A DNA stretch of 30,558 nt from Chitinophagales bacterium (GCA_013297585.1 JAAFHG010000005.1:1-30558), one strand, 5' to 3'. Counted from the first letter of the stretch, positions 14,307-25,900 are shown. Translations and numbers: made by a program. The notes: generated from the letters alone by a model not told the origin.

Positions 14307-14901
14307 ATTACCACTAAATAAGTTCATTGATTGCATAGTTGATGAAGATTACAACGCCTTAATAATAAGCGGAGCCGCACCAATAAGCCAGCTACAAATG
14401 GCATGGTTTAAAATACTACAAGAATACACAGAGGCGATAGGCAACAGTGAGTACAGCGTATATAAAAATCTTTTTTTAACAGTTGGACAACTAACAAATA
14501 AGTATCAACAAATAATCTCATTATGTGGTGTAGATGGAATACTAAGGGTGGCATACTCAAAGTATCTTTGTGAAGAACTAAATAGATTATTAGGTACAAA
14601 TTTTAAATTTAATTTTCGGGATGAATCGCAATATTTAAAGGAGTTGGACAGATGTTTAAATAGGGCATCTGCAATTAAAATACAACTAGATTTAAAGTTA
14701 TTACAGTTGTATGCTTTAAAGGAAAAAGAAAGTAAAAACGGAGTAGTAAAGCAAGATAGGGCGTATTACATTAGTGTAATGATACAGTTGAGCAATCATG
14801 CTAAATATAATATTTCAGATACTATAACAGTAATGGAGTATGCTACAAGGTTAAAGCAATATAAGGAGTATGTTGAAAGTTTAAAAACAGTAAACAAATG
14901 A
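14281..14901 (+). CDS. Helical tail-assembly region protein, TTG start proposed
   Basis: About 206 residues beginning LNIYQSINKLPLNKFIDC. The frame also has ATG 14197, but the extra N-terminal 28 residues overlap the 67-aa gene and look low quality (Gln/Ser-rich). TTG 14281 gives an overlap of 26 nt. The protein is strongly helical, with 'QMAWFKILQEYTEAIG' and 'LKEKESKNGVVKQDRAYYISV'. It sits directly before the tape measure gene, where siphoviruses keep tail-assembly chaperones. No slippery heptamer was found between the two frames. Chaperone role is inferred from position. Confidence 0.65.
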   Translation: MNIYQSINKLPLNKFIDCIVDEDYNALIISGAAPISQLQMAWFKILQEYTEAIGNSEYSVYKNLFLTVGQLTNKYQQIISLCGVDGILRVAYSKYLCEELNRLLGTNFKFNFRDESQYLKELDRCLNRASAIKIQLDLKLLQLYALKEKESKNGVVKQDRAYYISVMIQLSNHAKYNISDTITVMEYATRLKQYKEYVESLKTVNK

Positions 14902-17900
14902 GTGAAGAATTAATAGATAAGTATGTTGATAGGGCTAAATTTGGACAAGATACCGAATTTATAGAGAGTGAATTGACTAAAATTATCAATCTATTTAAAA
15001 CTATTAATGGTGCAGATATTAAAGTTAATGGCAGTAGTTCATTAAAAGATATTACAGCATCAACTGAACAAGGAATAAAGGCAAATGCAAGGCTAGTTGA
15101 AAGTGTAAAAGCCGTTAACAAAGTAGTTGATGACAGGTTTAAATCTGAAGCTAAATTGGCTACTTTGAACAGTGATTATTTTAGACAAACGCAAGCAAAT
15201 AATGTAGAAACACAAAAAACTACTAAAGAAATAAAGGCTCAAGTAGCAGCGGAACAAGCACAAATAGGAACAAGAGAGAGGGCGGCGGCTCAAATTAAGT
15301 TGCTAACTATTCAAAAGGACAAACTAAATCTTTTAAATAAAGACGAAGCGGCACAATATGAAGTATTGGTATCTAAGATTGAAAAGTATAATTCTTTTTT
15401 AGTAAAAACAGGAACATCAAGAGAAAAGCAGGCTGCAAATGTAGGTAATTACCAAGGTTCGGCTAAGATTATTGTTGATGCACTTGAAAAAGAAAAAAAG
15501 AAACTTGAGGAACTTGAAAAAACAAGAATAAGGGTACAAAATGCAGGAGCGCAATTTAACCCAGCAGTAAGCGGCGGTGCTAGTAATAACAAGACAGTTA
15601 TTGCAGGCTTTGCAGGTGGTGGTGGCCAAGGTGGCGTAAGTCAATCAACAGCGGCTTTAGCCCAATTAGATAAGCAAATTGAACAAAGTAGGACGGTAGT
15701 TGAAGGATTTGCTAGGATAACCGAACAGCCAAAATTTTTAAACATAGCAGGTAAGGTAGGTGATGCTACAGCCGAGGTAAGATTTTTTACTAAATCTTTA
15801 ATTGATTTAGAACGCAATGGGTTAGGTAATAGTGAAGCAGCCAATAATTTACGTAAACAATTAGCAGAATTAACCGACCAAATAGGGGATGCCAAGGCGG
15901 AGGTTAAGGCATTAAGTAGTGATACTAGGGGCTTTGATTTGTTTGCTGGCAGTGTAACATTTGCAGCCGATGCCTTTCAAACATTTGCTGGTGCAGCGGT
16001 ATTGGCTGGAGCAAGTGAAGAAGATGCAGCGGAGGCCACAAAGACATTAGTAGCGGTTCAATCAGTTGCCAATGGGGTAAAGGGTATAGCTAATGAATTA
16101 ACTACAAGGGGAACGGCAGCTAATAAGTTATATGCTTTAGCGCAATCACAGGTAAGTATTGCAATGGATGGTACTGCAACCGCTGGTGCAAGGTTAAGGG
16201 CTATATTAGCAACTATTGGATTTGGTGCAGTAGTTATTGGTATTGGGTTATTGATAGCTAATTTCAGTAAAATTAAAGACGCTGTAACAGGTGCTACAGT
16301 AGCTACTAAGGCTTATGATGAAACTTTGGAAGATTACAAAAAAGGAGCTCAAGATGCAATACAACAAACAGATAAAGTAGGGCTGGCTTTTACGCAGGCA
16401 AAAGAGGGAGTTATAAGCAAGGATGAAGCATTGAAGATTTACAATGAAACTTTAGGCGATACATTTGGTAAGGCTAAGAGCCTAGATGAAGCAGAAACAT
16501 TGTACAATAGCAAGGCAGCTACATACATTGAGATAATGGGGTTGAAGGCTCAAGCCAATGCATTGTTTGCAAAAAGTGCAGAGGCAGCAGCCAAAGGAAT
16601 TACGGCAGCACAAGAAGATCAAGTATCAACATTCGGGAAAATTCAAACTTTTGCAACAGCCAGCATTTTTGGAACTTCGGCAGCCCTTGAAACAGCAACA
16701 AAAAAGCAACAGCAAGGCGTAAAAGAAGCAAAAGATGAAGCAAAAAAAACAGAAGAAGCATTAAAAGCAGAGGCAACAAGGTTAGCAACTTTAGCTGAAA
16801 CAAAAAGCAAAGACTTAAATATAACTGTTACCAAAACAGAAACTAAAACAGGAACTAAGGCAAAAGAAAAAACAAATGATGATGCTTTAAAAAGGCAGTT
16901 AGATTTAGAAAAGCGCAATAACGATGCTATTAAGGCTTTAGCAATTGAAAGGGCAAACGAATCAATAAGGCAAAGTGAAAAAATACTAGCCAATGACCAA
17001 AGTACTTTGGATCAACAGATTAAGGCTATTAATGATATTGGGCAACAGAAAAAAAACATACAAGCAATCGAATTTGCCGACCAAATAAAAGCCCAAAAAG
17101 AAATAAGAAATGGCGTTATTGTAGAAATTAAAAAAACGGCCAAAGAAAAGGAGTTGATAGAAACAATTAATGGTAATAATATCCTAAAAATTAATGATGA
17201 TATTGCCGTACAAATAAGTGAAGCCCAAAAAAAAGCAAAAGAAAAGGAAGCGGCTGCATTAGATGCAGCTAATAAAAAGAAGTTGGACGATTTAGAAGCA
17301 AACAAAGTTGAAACTAAAGCTATCACAGATGAAAATTACCAAATTGAGATTGATGCACTAGAGCAAAGATTTGCAAAAGGTACATTAAGCCAAGAAGAAT
17401 ACAACAAAAAAAGGGCGGCACTTGACTTTGATTATCAAATTAAGAGCCTTCAAAATGAAGTTGAATATCAAAAGAAATTAATTGAACTATCGTTTTTAAG
17501 TCCAGAAAAGAAAGCTGAAGCATTAAGGGAATTAAATAGATTAGAAAGGGAACTAGCGGCAGAAACTGCAAATTTTGTTAAGGCAAAAGAAGCAGATAAG
17601 TTGAAAGCAACACTTGACGGCATAGATAGAATTAAGCAAGTTTCAAGTCAAGTGTTTGAAATTGTTGGCGGTTTATTAAATGCCGATGCTGAAACAAAAA
17701 AGAATAAGATAAGGGACGAGCAAGACGCAGCCGAGAAAAAAGCAGCAAGGGATATTGAAATTATAAATCAGTCAACGGCCAGTGAACAAGATAAAGCAGC
17801 TAAGATAGCAATAGTAAATGCACGTTTAGCGGCGCAAAAAGAAGCGTTTGCAAGGAGAGAAAGAGAAATACAGCTACAACAGGCTAAGTTTCAAAAGGCA

Positions 17901-18461
17901 ACGGCAATATTTAATATTATTTTAAACACGACTCAAGCAGTTATCAAGGCATATACAGAGGGTGACCCATATACTAAGGTAGCAAGGGCAATACTAGCAG
18001 GTGTAGCTGGTGCAGCACAATTAGCGGTTGCCATTGCAACACCAATACCAAGGTTTAAAAGCGGTAAAAGTGCATCAAACAATTATGAAGGTATGGCGGT
18101 AGTAGGTGATGGTGGTAGGCAGGAAATTATCGAAAGGAGCAATGGCCAATTTGAGATTACACCATCAAAAGACACATTAACCTACGTTGGCAAAGACGAT
18201 ATTATACACCCAGATGCAAGCGCATGGATGAAAATGATGAGTAAGGGTGCAGAGAATGATGTAAATAGAATGTTTGTAAATAAGCCAAAGGTAATAGAGC
18301 CAATAGATTTAAGTATTGAAATTAAAAAACAAACATCTATATTAAATAAAATTGCAAGTAAAAAAGAGTTACACTTACATTCAAGTAATGCAGGAATGCA
18401 AGCAATTTGGAAGTGGGGCGCAAATGAAACAAATTACATCAATCAATCTACTAATTGGTAA
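14898..18461 (+). CDS. Tape measure protein
   Basis: A 1187-residue protein, by far the longest in the tail block. Long coiled-coil stretches occur at about 60-200 and 640-1020 (rich in Lys, Glu, Ala and Gln). Hydrophobic segments lie near 433-455 ('TIGFGAVVIGIGLLIANF') and 1030-1053, as in many tape measures. A glycine-rich patch is near 237-250. The C-terminal region contains 'VVGDGGRQEIIERSNGQ', a common tape measure end. It sets tail length and helps DNA entry. The start overlaps the previous stop (ATGAG). At about 0.15 nm per residue it predicts a tail near 175 nm, a family rule of thumb. Confidence 0.9.
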   Translation: MSEELIDKYVDRAKFGQDTEFIESELTKIINLFKTINGADIKVNGSSSLKDITASTEQGIKANARLVESVKAVNKVVDDRFKSEAKLATLNSDYFRQTQANNVETQKTTKEIKAQVAAEQAQIGTRERAAAQIKLLTIQKDKLNLLNKDEAAQYEVLVSKIEKYNSFLVKTGTSREKQAANVGNYQGSAKIIVDALEKEKKKLEELEKTRIRVQNAGAQFNPAVSGGASNNKTVIAGFAGGGGQGGVSQSTAALAQLDKQIEQSRTVVEGFARITEQPKFLNIAGKVGDATAEVRFFTKSLIDLERNGLGNSEAANNLRKQLAELTDQIGDAKAEVKALSSDTRGFDLFAGSVTFAADAFQTFAGAAVLAGASEEDAAEATKTLVAVQSVANGVKGIANELTTRGTAANKLYALAQSQVSIAMDGTATAGARLRAILATIGFGAVVIGIGLLIANFSKIKDAVTGATVATKAYDETLEDYKKGAQDAIQQTDKVGLAFTQAKEGVISKDEALKIYNETLGDTFGKAKSLDEAETLYNSKAATYIEIMGLKAQANALFAKSAEAAAKGITAAQEDQVSTFGKIQTFATASIFGTSAALETATKKQQQGVKEAKDEAKKTEEALKAEATRLATLAETKSKDLNITVTKTETKTGTKAKEKTNDDALKRQLDLEKRNNDAIKALAIERANESIRQSEKILANDQSTLDQQIKAINDIGQQKKNIQAIEFADQIKAQKEIRNGVIVEIKKTAKEKELIETINGNNILKINDDIAVQISEAQKKAKEKEAAALDAANKKKLDDLEANKVETKAITDENYQIEIDALEQRFAKGTLSQEEYNKKRAALDFDYQIKSLQNEVEYQKKLIELSFLSPEKKAEALRELNRLERELAAETANFVKAKEADKLKATLDGIDRIKQVSSQVFEIVGGLLNADAETKKNKIRDEQDAAEKKAARDIEIINQSTASEQDKAAKIAIVNARLAAQKEAFARREREIQLQQAKFQKATAIFNIILNTTQAVIKAYTEGDPYTKVARAILAGVAGAAQLAVAIATPIPRFKSGKSASNNYEGMAVVGDGGRQEIIERSNGQFEITPSKDTLTYVGKDDIIHPDASAWMKMMSKGAENDVNRMFVNKPKVIEPIDLSIEIKKQTSILNKIASKKELHLHSSNAGMQAIWKWGANETNYINQSTNW

Positions 18462-20605
18462 TGCAAGGTCAAGATTACATATTTTTTCTGCAAGCAAAAG
18501 ACCGTAGCTTTTGGCAAATAGATACCGACGGAATGGTAACTAAAAGTAATAAGGCTTACCCATTAGTTTTTAGCCCCGATGGATGGAATGATATATCTAT
18601 TCAGAATATCAGAAATAAAAAGTATTGGGGTATAGATAGAAGCGTATCTATTCCATTATCTTACGTAGGAGATGGTGCTACTATTATTAAAAGCATAATG
18701 CTAAAATACGGAATTGAAGAAAGTGTTTATTTGATTATAGCTAAGCAGGAATTACACTATGTGCCTGGTGTAGATTATGGATATTGGTATAAGCAAATAT
18801 ATAGAGGTGAAGTTGATTTAAGTACATACAGCCATGCAGGGGCAAAGGTTAATTGTACAACACTTGAAGATGGCCTAGCTAAATATTTGAAAGCCAATGA
18901 GGGTACTGTGTACGAGTTACCAATGAATGTGCCGGAAGCTATCAATGTAAAAATGGATGGGATAAAATTATTAAATAAGGTAGATACATTCATATCAAAT
19001 GGATTCAATCAAGGAAATGACCCAAATTTTGATATTGGAAATCATACTTTAGAAACACAGATTATACAAGAAGATGCTCCTTTTGTTGGTGGTAAAAAAG
19101 CTACAAAAAGAGTAAAATATGGCGGTAATAATGTGGAACTTTTAGCTAGCGATGAATGGTTGCTTGATTCAACAATAGATGGTGTAATAGATTTTTCATA
19201 TAAAATAGATTTTACATTATATCAGATAGACACACCAAATCCTGCTCAATTCTTTAGAATAGTTGTTGCATCTGTTCCACCCAATGGTTTTGTAACAAAT
19301 AGATTTATTATTTTTGAAAGCAGGAACGAAGTAGGGGCTTTAAACAGAAGTTATCTAGTAGAAGGTACGGCAAGTATTAATATTTTAAAAGGTGAAAAGC
19401 TTTTTTTATACGGATTTAGTACTATTGATGGTGCTGGGGGTGCTCGTACATTAATAGTTACATATAATAGTACATCAGATAATTATTTCAATTATAGCTA
19501 TAAGTATATACACCCTACTACATTTGTAAAAGCATTTAGGCCACAATATTTGTTTGAAAAATTAATAAATAAGGTAACAGAAGGTGCATACACGGCGGCA
19601 GTATCAGCTTATTTTAATAAGTATAAACAATTAGTTATTACCTGTGGTAATTCATTGAGAGGCTTACCTAATACTAACATGAAAATAAGTTTTAACGACT
19701 TTTTTCAATTCTGGGATAGTATAGATAGTGTTGGATTGATTGACCTAATTAATAAGATTGATTTTGGCGAAAAAAAAGATTTAGTTGATACAGTTAACTA
19801 CATTGATTTATCAGAGCCTACTAATTTTAGGGTAAACGTTGCCAAAGATTATTTAATAAATGAAATTGAAATAGGTTATCCCGAAATAAGCAATGAGATA
19901 GGTGTTTTGAATGGTAACGAAGAGTTTAATTGTAAATTTCTTTTTTCGGTTGGCACTACAAAATCCCCTCAAAAATTAGATAAAATTAGTAAAATAAAAG
20001 CATCTTGTTATGAGATTGAAAAAATAAGAATAACAACTGAAAACAAAGATTCAACAGATTACAAATCAGATAATACATTGTTTGCGTTGCATGTTAGTCA
20101 ATTTGGATCCCCAACACTTGACCCAACATTTGGGGAAATATACGAACTTGACAGAACGTTAAACACATCTGTAACTGGGCTAGTAGAATATTCTACAGTA
20201 TTTAATATATTTCTTTCGCCAAAGCGTAATTTATTACGCAATGGTGATTATATTAGTAGTAGTATGTACTTAGCCAACACATTAGTATTTGATTACAAAA
20301 GTTCCGATAAAAATAATAAGATGGTTGCCAACGGTGTTGTAGAGAAAGACCCAATAAGTGTTGCTGCTATTGGAACAAAGTTTTTTTTACCCATATTGTT
20401 TGACTTTGATGTTCCGGCACCTAATAATTTAATAGATTTGCTAAATTTAAACCCTTTGCAAGTATTTAGATTCCATTTTGATGGCAACTATTATTTTGGC
20501 ATATTACAAAAGGTAAGTATTGCCCCAAGTAGTAGAAAAGAGCAATCTTATCAATTGTTAAGCATCAATCAGGATTTAACTAAATTAATTGATTACTATG
20601 GTTAA
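18461..20605 (+). CDS. Large distal tail or baseplate protein
   Basis: About 714 residues. ATG 18461 is preferred over the TTG at 18455: it overlaps the tape measure stop as TAATG, and it begins MQGQDYIFFLQAKDRSFWQI. It lies where the distal tail and hub proteins are encoded, right after the tape measure. The sequence is rich in beta strands and aromatic residues ('YVPGVDYGYWYKQIYRGEVD'), typical of tail-tip proteins. I find no catalytic motif. It probably forms the base of the fibre assembly. Confidence 0.65.
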   Translation: MQGQDYIFFLQAKDRSFWQIDTDGMVTKSNKAYPLVFSPDGWNDISIQNIRNKKYWGIDRSVSIPLSYVGDGATIIKSIMLKYGIEESVYLIIAKQELHYVPGVDYGYWYKQIYRGEVDLSTYSHAGAKVNCTTLEDGLAKYLKANEGTVYELPMNVPEAINVKMDGIKLLNKVDTFISNGFNQGNDPNFDIGNHTLETQIIQEDAPFVGGKKATKRVKYGGNNVELLASDEWLLDSTIDGVIDFSYKIDFTLYQIDTPNPAQFFRIVVASVPPNGFVTNRFIIFESRNEVGALNRSYLVEGTASINILKGEKLFLYGFSTIDGAGGARTLIVTYNSTSDNYFNYSYKYIHPTTFVKAFRPQYLFEKLINKVTEGAYTAAVSAYFNKYKQLVITCGNSLRGLPNTNMKISFNDFFQFWDSIDSVGLIDLINKIDFGEKKDLVDTVNYIDLSEPTNFRVNVAKDYLINEIEIGYPEISNEIGVLNGNEEFNCKFLFSVGTTKSPQKLDKISKIKASCYEIEKIRITTENKDSTDYKSDNTLFALHVSQFGSPTLDPTFGEIYELDRTLNTSVTGLVEYSTVFNIFLSPKRNLLRNGDYISSSMYLANTLVFDYKSSDKNNKMVANGVVEKDPISVAAIGTKFFLPILFDFDVPAPNNLIDLLNLNPLQVFRFHFDGNYYFGILQKVSIAPSSRKEQSYQLLSINQDLTKLIDYYG

Positions 20606-21554
20606 TAAACTATATATACCGTTTATAAACCCCATAAGATTTTATGAGGTGGATAAAGTAGTGCTTGATAAGTATTACACTAAGCATTTTGATGACTTTG
20701 AATTTTCAAAAAGGTTGTACGGCTGGCAGCCTAAAGTTGATTATGACCAAATTTGGCAAGATACCGACATAATAAAACTACAGTTCACATCTAATATCGA
20801 CCCAATAATAGTATCATTGATTGATGAATATGGACAATCTGTTATAACATTGCCAGCATTGGTAGGGTTGCCAAATAAATTTGAATTAGGAACATACAGC
20901 TATGAAGTAGCAATGAGTTTGGCCAGTGTACCGAGTGGTTGTTATAGGGTTAAGATAACGGCTGGCAGCGATGGCCCATTACAAAAGATTTACATAAGCG
21001 ATTGCCAAAATATTAGCAGTGAAGTAATAACTGAAAGTATCTGTATTGAATATTCAAACAGTCGTTTTACCCAAGACGTAATTTTTGAAACAGGTATAAA
21101 ATTTCAGTTCAGATGTTTTGGCCATTTTGCCCAATTTGAGCCAACTAGAAAGGATGAATATTACAAAGACCAACGTTATAATCCAACACTTTTAAATAGT
21201 AAAATAGGCAGGCAATACAGCGTTTATTTCAGTAATGAATTAGGTATAAGCGATGACACAATAGACTTGATTAACCGTATTTGGGCATGTGATAACGTTT
21301 TAATAGATAACAAAAGTTTTTGTATTGCCGAAAACGCAAAATTAGAATTTGTACAAGAAGAAGGCTATCCATTGAGAGGGCTTAAATTGAATGTTGAGGA
21401 AGGTATTAACCGAAATAGTAAGGTAATGTTAATAGATGGCGACCCAACTAAAAAGATAATTTCAACTATTATTGTGGATGCAGCCGTATTTGGAGATACC
21501 GGCACACAAAATAGTAATAACACTGTACCGGTACATAATATTCAAATAGATTAA
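20598..21554 (+). CDS. Tail-tip protein
   Basis: 318 residues from ATG 20598, which overlaps the previous stop by 8 nt; a TTG at 20589 would add three residues. The protein begins MVNKLYIPFINPIRFYEVD and includes 'YEVAMSLASVPSGCYRVKIT' and a C-terminal beta part. It is all-beta in appearance and sits between the large hub protein and the collar-like fibre. It probably belongs to the baseplate or fibre attachment site. No known family motif was recognised. Confidence 0.6.
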   Translation: MVNKLYIPFINPIRFYEVDKVVLDKYYTKHFDDFEFSKRLYGWQPKVDYDQIWQDTDIIKLQFTSNIDPIIVSLIDEYGQSVITLPALVGLPNKFELGTYSYEVAMSLASVPSGCYRVKITAGSDGPLQKIYISDCQNISSEVITESICIEYSNSRFTQDVIFETGIKFQFRCFGHFAQFEPTRKDEYYKDQRYNPTLLNSKIGRQYSVYFSNELGISDDTIDLINRIWACDNVLIDNKSFCIAENAKLEFVQEEGYPLRGLKLNVEEGINRNSKVMLIDGDPTKKIISTIIVDAAVFGDTGTQNSNNTVPVHNIQID

Positions 21555-21555
21555 A

Positions 21556-22983
21556 ATGGTAAATTTAAAGGTCACATTAGGCGTAGTTAACTACACAAAT
21601 TATATACATGTAACAGCTAGTAAGGTGTCAACACCAAGCGTTGTTGTGTGGGAGGATTGGATTGATGTGCCAATTACAAATTTGAACTTTGTAATACCTA
21701 ATTTAGACGTAGAAAATTACTACATTAGGTATTATGATGCTGCAACAAATGTGGCAGTTGGTACATTAGTTTTAGAATTATTGGTAAATGCTTTAACAGG
21801 GGATACAATAAGCGAGCGTAGGTTTTATTTGTGTGGGGGTAGCAATCCATCAGACCCAATAGACGGTGCCAATGTAATTACTGACAGTTATTTGGTAGGC
21901 AAAGACATCAGTGGGGTATTTAAAGAAGGATTTAGATATTTACGACCAACGGATGAATATGTAACAGATAATGTTTTAGGCACGGTAACGATAGTAAACG
22001 GCACTACCTTATCAACAGCCGAGGTTTTAATAGTTGAGATTACATACAAGGTATCAAGCACTTCAACACCAACTATAACAGGTGGTTTGTATAACGGCAA
22101 TTTAAACATAACAGAGTCTACAAGGACATTATTATCAAGTGAAGTTCAAAAAAGATTAAGATGTGTTGGCAGTGTATCAACACAGGTAATTACATTGCCA
22201 TTATTAGCCGTTGTTCCAGAGGATATTGGGTTTTATTTTGATAATTCTTGTGGTGGAGTAGCTATACAAGTACGTATATTAACAAATGGGGCAGATAGAA
22301 TTAACTACAATGGTTTTATGACTTCTAGTAATTTATTTAGTGAATTTTGGGTTAGTAAGGGTGAAAAATTGCTTTTAAAGAAGATTACAAACGGTGGCCA
22401 GTCATATTGGGAGGTAATAGATGAATATAAAGGTGTGGATGTAGGTAGTAGAATGGCATCAGGGTACGAATTACAGGCAGGTTGGCATTCAGAGGATAAT
22501 ACAATATCGAATGCAGCGGATTATCCAAGATTATGGTGGTGGATTAATAACGTGTTAAGTGCTAGTAGAGTAATTACAGACGATATAGTGATGGCAACAG
22601 GTATAAGGCCATTGGGAAAAGATGGACTATTTGTAAAAAATACAGCAGGTACACAATTTAGATGGCCAAATGGGCAAAATATTTCTGAACGTGGGTTAAA
22701 AGATTTTAATAATTTTGGCAGTGATACAGATAGATTATATGATTATCCAGGTGGAGTTCAGTTAGATGCTGTAAAGAGCCATAAGCATGAGGGTGCAGTA
22801 GGTACATTGTTAACGTTGTTATTTGGCAGGGGTAAGGTTATAAGGAATATTGGCCAATACGGTGGCACAGGTTCAGGATTTACGGACTTAACAAGTGACG
22901 TTGTAGATACAGCAGGCAATGCAATTGCAAGTTCTGAAAATAGGGTAAAGAATATCGGAGTAGTATACATGAGAAAAATATAA
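21556..22983 (+). CDS. Collar-type tail fibre
   Basis: A 475-residue fibre. The N-terminal third is beta-rich ('VWEDWIDVPITNLNFVIPNL'). The C-terminal region contains 'GFRYLRPTDEYV' and ends 'LDAVKSHKHEGA' through 'SENRVKNIGVVYMRKI', a pattern shared with phage tail collar domains, where the 'SHKH' motif is often metal-binding and the final strand resembles 'NI.V.Y.I'. Likely a trimeric adhesin. It starts one base after the previous stop. Confidence 0.7.
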   Translation: MVNLKVTLGVVNYTNYIHVTASKVSTPSVVVWEDWIDVPITNLNFVIPNLDVENYYIRYYDAATNVAVGTLVLELLVNALTGDTISERRFYLCGGSNPSDPIDGANVITDSYLVGKDISGVFKEGFRYLRPTDEYVTDNVLGTVTIVNGTTLSTAEVLIVEITYKVSSTSTPTITGGLYNGNLNITESTRTLLSSEVQKRLRCVGSVSTQVITLPLLAVVPEDIGFYFDNSCGGVAIQVRILTNGADRINYNGFMTSSNLFSEFWVSKGEKLLLKKITNGGQSYWEVIDEYKGVDVGSRMASGYELQAGWHSEDNTISNAADYPRLWWWINNVLSASRVITDDIVMATGIRPLGKDGLFVKNTAGTQFRWPNGQNISERGLKDFNNFGSDTDRLYDYPGGVQLDAVKSHKHEGAVGTLLTLLFGRGKVIRNIGQYGGTGSGFTDLTSDVVDTAGNAIASSENRVKNIGVVYMRKI

Positions 22984-22986
22984 AAA

Positions 22987-25900
22987 ATGAAAAAAGTAAA
23001 AATTTTAGTTGGGTTATTGATGTTGGCTTTTTCAAGTTTTGGACAAATAAAGTACTATGATAGTACGGCATTGTTTCAAGATGTCAATAGTTATTTGAGT
23101 TGGAAAAGCGGCATTATAAAGGGGGTAATGATTTTAAAGGGCGGTTTGCCACAGGTTGCACGGAAGGATAGCGGCGCAATTTCATATAAGAATGGTAATA
23201 TTTTTGTATGGGATGGCACTACGTGGAAGTTAAGTAGTGGGCAGTTAGAAAAAGATAGCTTTGGATTAACATGGCCTTTGCAGCCTTATGATAGCCTTGG
23301 TAAACAGCGTATAAAAATATCTTATAGTTGGCAGGATAGTGCATTGGCTAAGGGTATTGTACTAGGTGATAGTGGACAATACACAACAAGGTTCAGATTT
23401 GATACAGCGAATGTTAATAGGCTAATAGCACTTAACTACTTATACCTAACAAAAAAAGATAAGAACGATACGTTTAATGCAGTAGGGTATGTAAGAAATT
23501 GGCAGTTGGATGGGCTACAATTACAAGATGTAAATAATGCGGTTGTTTTTACCAAAGGGGCAACTTTAAAACAGTCGCCGAATTTTATTTATGATAGTAC
23601 ACAAAGCAATTTAAGTATAGGTAATAATTTAGGAAGCGGTACACAAAGTAGTATTGCGTTGAATAGTTCAAGGGCAGTAATAGCAGGTAATTTTAATGGG
23701 GCAGTCTATGGCGTAGGTAGTGGTGTGGCAGCAGGGGTGTATGATATAAGCAAATCCCATACATTTCAAAACAGAGGTAATACTTATTTGAAATTAAGCA
23801 GCGAAAGCAATACAGAACATACGGCAGATTTTTCCAATTTAAAAATTAAGAATGTACCACCTATTACTACAAATGTAGATAGTGTAGCAGTTTGGGAATT
23901 AGGAGTACTTAAAAAAGCAGCGTTAGTTACAAATGATTTGAGCAAGTGGAGTATTAATGGAAATAGTGGTACAGATAGTGCGGTTAATTATTTGGGTACA
24001 AGTGATAATCAGCCTTTGATTTTAAAGGTAAACGGAAGCCAGGTTGGAAGGTTTGGAATACAGAACAATGTAGCATTGGCTGGTGGTATAGCAAATGGAG
24101 ATTTTTCTATAGCAAGCGGACTAGGTTCCGCATCAAATGGGTCTTTTTCTACAGCCTTAGGTTACTATTCACAAGCAAATGAGTTTGCTTCAACATCTAT
24201 GGGAAATTCTATAGCAAGTGGTGTATTTTCAACATCTATGGGTAGCGGCACAGTAGCTAGTGGGCAGGTTTCAACATCTATTGGTATTGGTTCAATAGCA
24301 AGTGGTTATACATCCACAGCAATGGGTATAGATTCAAAATCAAAGTCTTATGGTGAAACTTCCATTGGAATATATAATGATACTATCAATCCCATAAGTG
24401 ATATTTTTTTTAACCCATTAGATAAACTATTTACAATAGGTAATGGTTCAAATCCAAGCAATCGCAGTAACGCTTTAACCATGCTAAAAAACGGCAAAAC
24501 AGGATTTGGCATTTTATCTCCCCAATACACAGTAGATGTAGAAGGAGATGTGAATGTAACAGGGCAGTATAGGGTTAATGGGCAGCCAATAATAGGATGG
24601 GGTTTAAATGGTAATAGTGGTACAGATAGTGCTTTAAATTATTTAGGAACTAGTGATGCTATGCCTTTAGTGTTAAAAGTTAATAATGCAGAAATAGGTA
24701 AGTTAGGGTTGATTAATAATGTTGCATTGGCGGGTGGGGTAGCAAATAGTGATTTTTCATTAGCTATTGGGGAATCTTCAATAGCCAATGGATATTCATC
24801 AATTTCTTTGGGAAATTCTAATATAGCAGATGGAATTGTATCTACAGCAATGGGTTATGTAACGGTTGCAAGTGGGAGTTATTCTACATCTATGGGGTTT
24901 AATACAACAGCAAGCGGATATAATTCAACAGCAATGGGTTATGGAACGGTTGCAAGTGGGAGTCATTCTTTAGCAACTGGAAACGGAACTGTAGCAAGTG
25001 GAAATAATTCAACTGCTATGGGTAATAATACATTATCAAGTGGACAAAATTCTGTAGCAAGTGGACAATATACAGCAGCAAGTGGTATTTATTCTACAGC
25101 TATGGGTATATATTCTATTTCAAAAGACACAGCTTCTTTAGTTATAGGTAAATATAATGACACTACAATTACTAATAATTTATTTATAGTAGGTAATGGA
25201 TTTTCAGACCCTACAAGAAGCAATGCTTTAAACGTTAATAAAAACGGCAAAACAGGTTTTGGTATTTTATCCCCACAATACACAGTAGATGTAAATGGAG
25301 ATGTGAATGTAACAGGTAATTTTAAAGTAAACGGAACAAATATCGGTGGAGCAAACGGCACAGTAACCCAATTCAACTTCACTAATACAACAGGCATAAC
25401 AGGTACGGTAACAAATGCTACTACTACGCCAACGTTATCATTGTCTTTAGATGTACCAACGATACTAGGGTACACGCCGTACAATGCAACTAATCCCAAT
25501 AACTACATTACATCAAGCAGCCTTTCGCCTTATCTTTTATCTTCGGCAGCCGCAACTACTTATTACCCATTAACAGGCGGTAGTTATCTTTCTGCAACCA
25601 ATGGTACAGGTTTCTTAGGATTAACAGCACAAAGTACAGCACCTACAGCCCCTACAAGTGGGCTAGTAAAGCTATACGCAGATGCTACAGGCAAACTATC
25701 ATGGCTTTCATCTTTAGGCTTTAGCCGTACTTTAAATAGCAGACCTTTAACAGCAAATAGGGTGTACACATTTTACGATAGAGATTATACGGTAGCAGAT
25801 AGTGCAGATGTATCTTTAAAAGCGAATATTGCAAGCCCAACCTTCACAGGTACGGTTTCAGGCATTACTCAAACAATGGTAGGCTTAGGTAACGTAAATA

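Noticed and set aside
24106..25140. Regular short repeats resembling a CRISPR array
   Set aside because: They are 42-nt coding repeats for YadA-like heads inside one open frame, with no spacers of unique sequence and no cas genes.
25089..25499. Leftward 136-codon frame inside the fibre gene
   Set aside because: Antisense to Thr/Asn-rich repeat DNA; the fibre frame is clearly the coding one.
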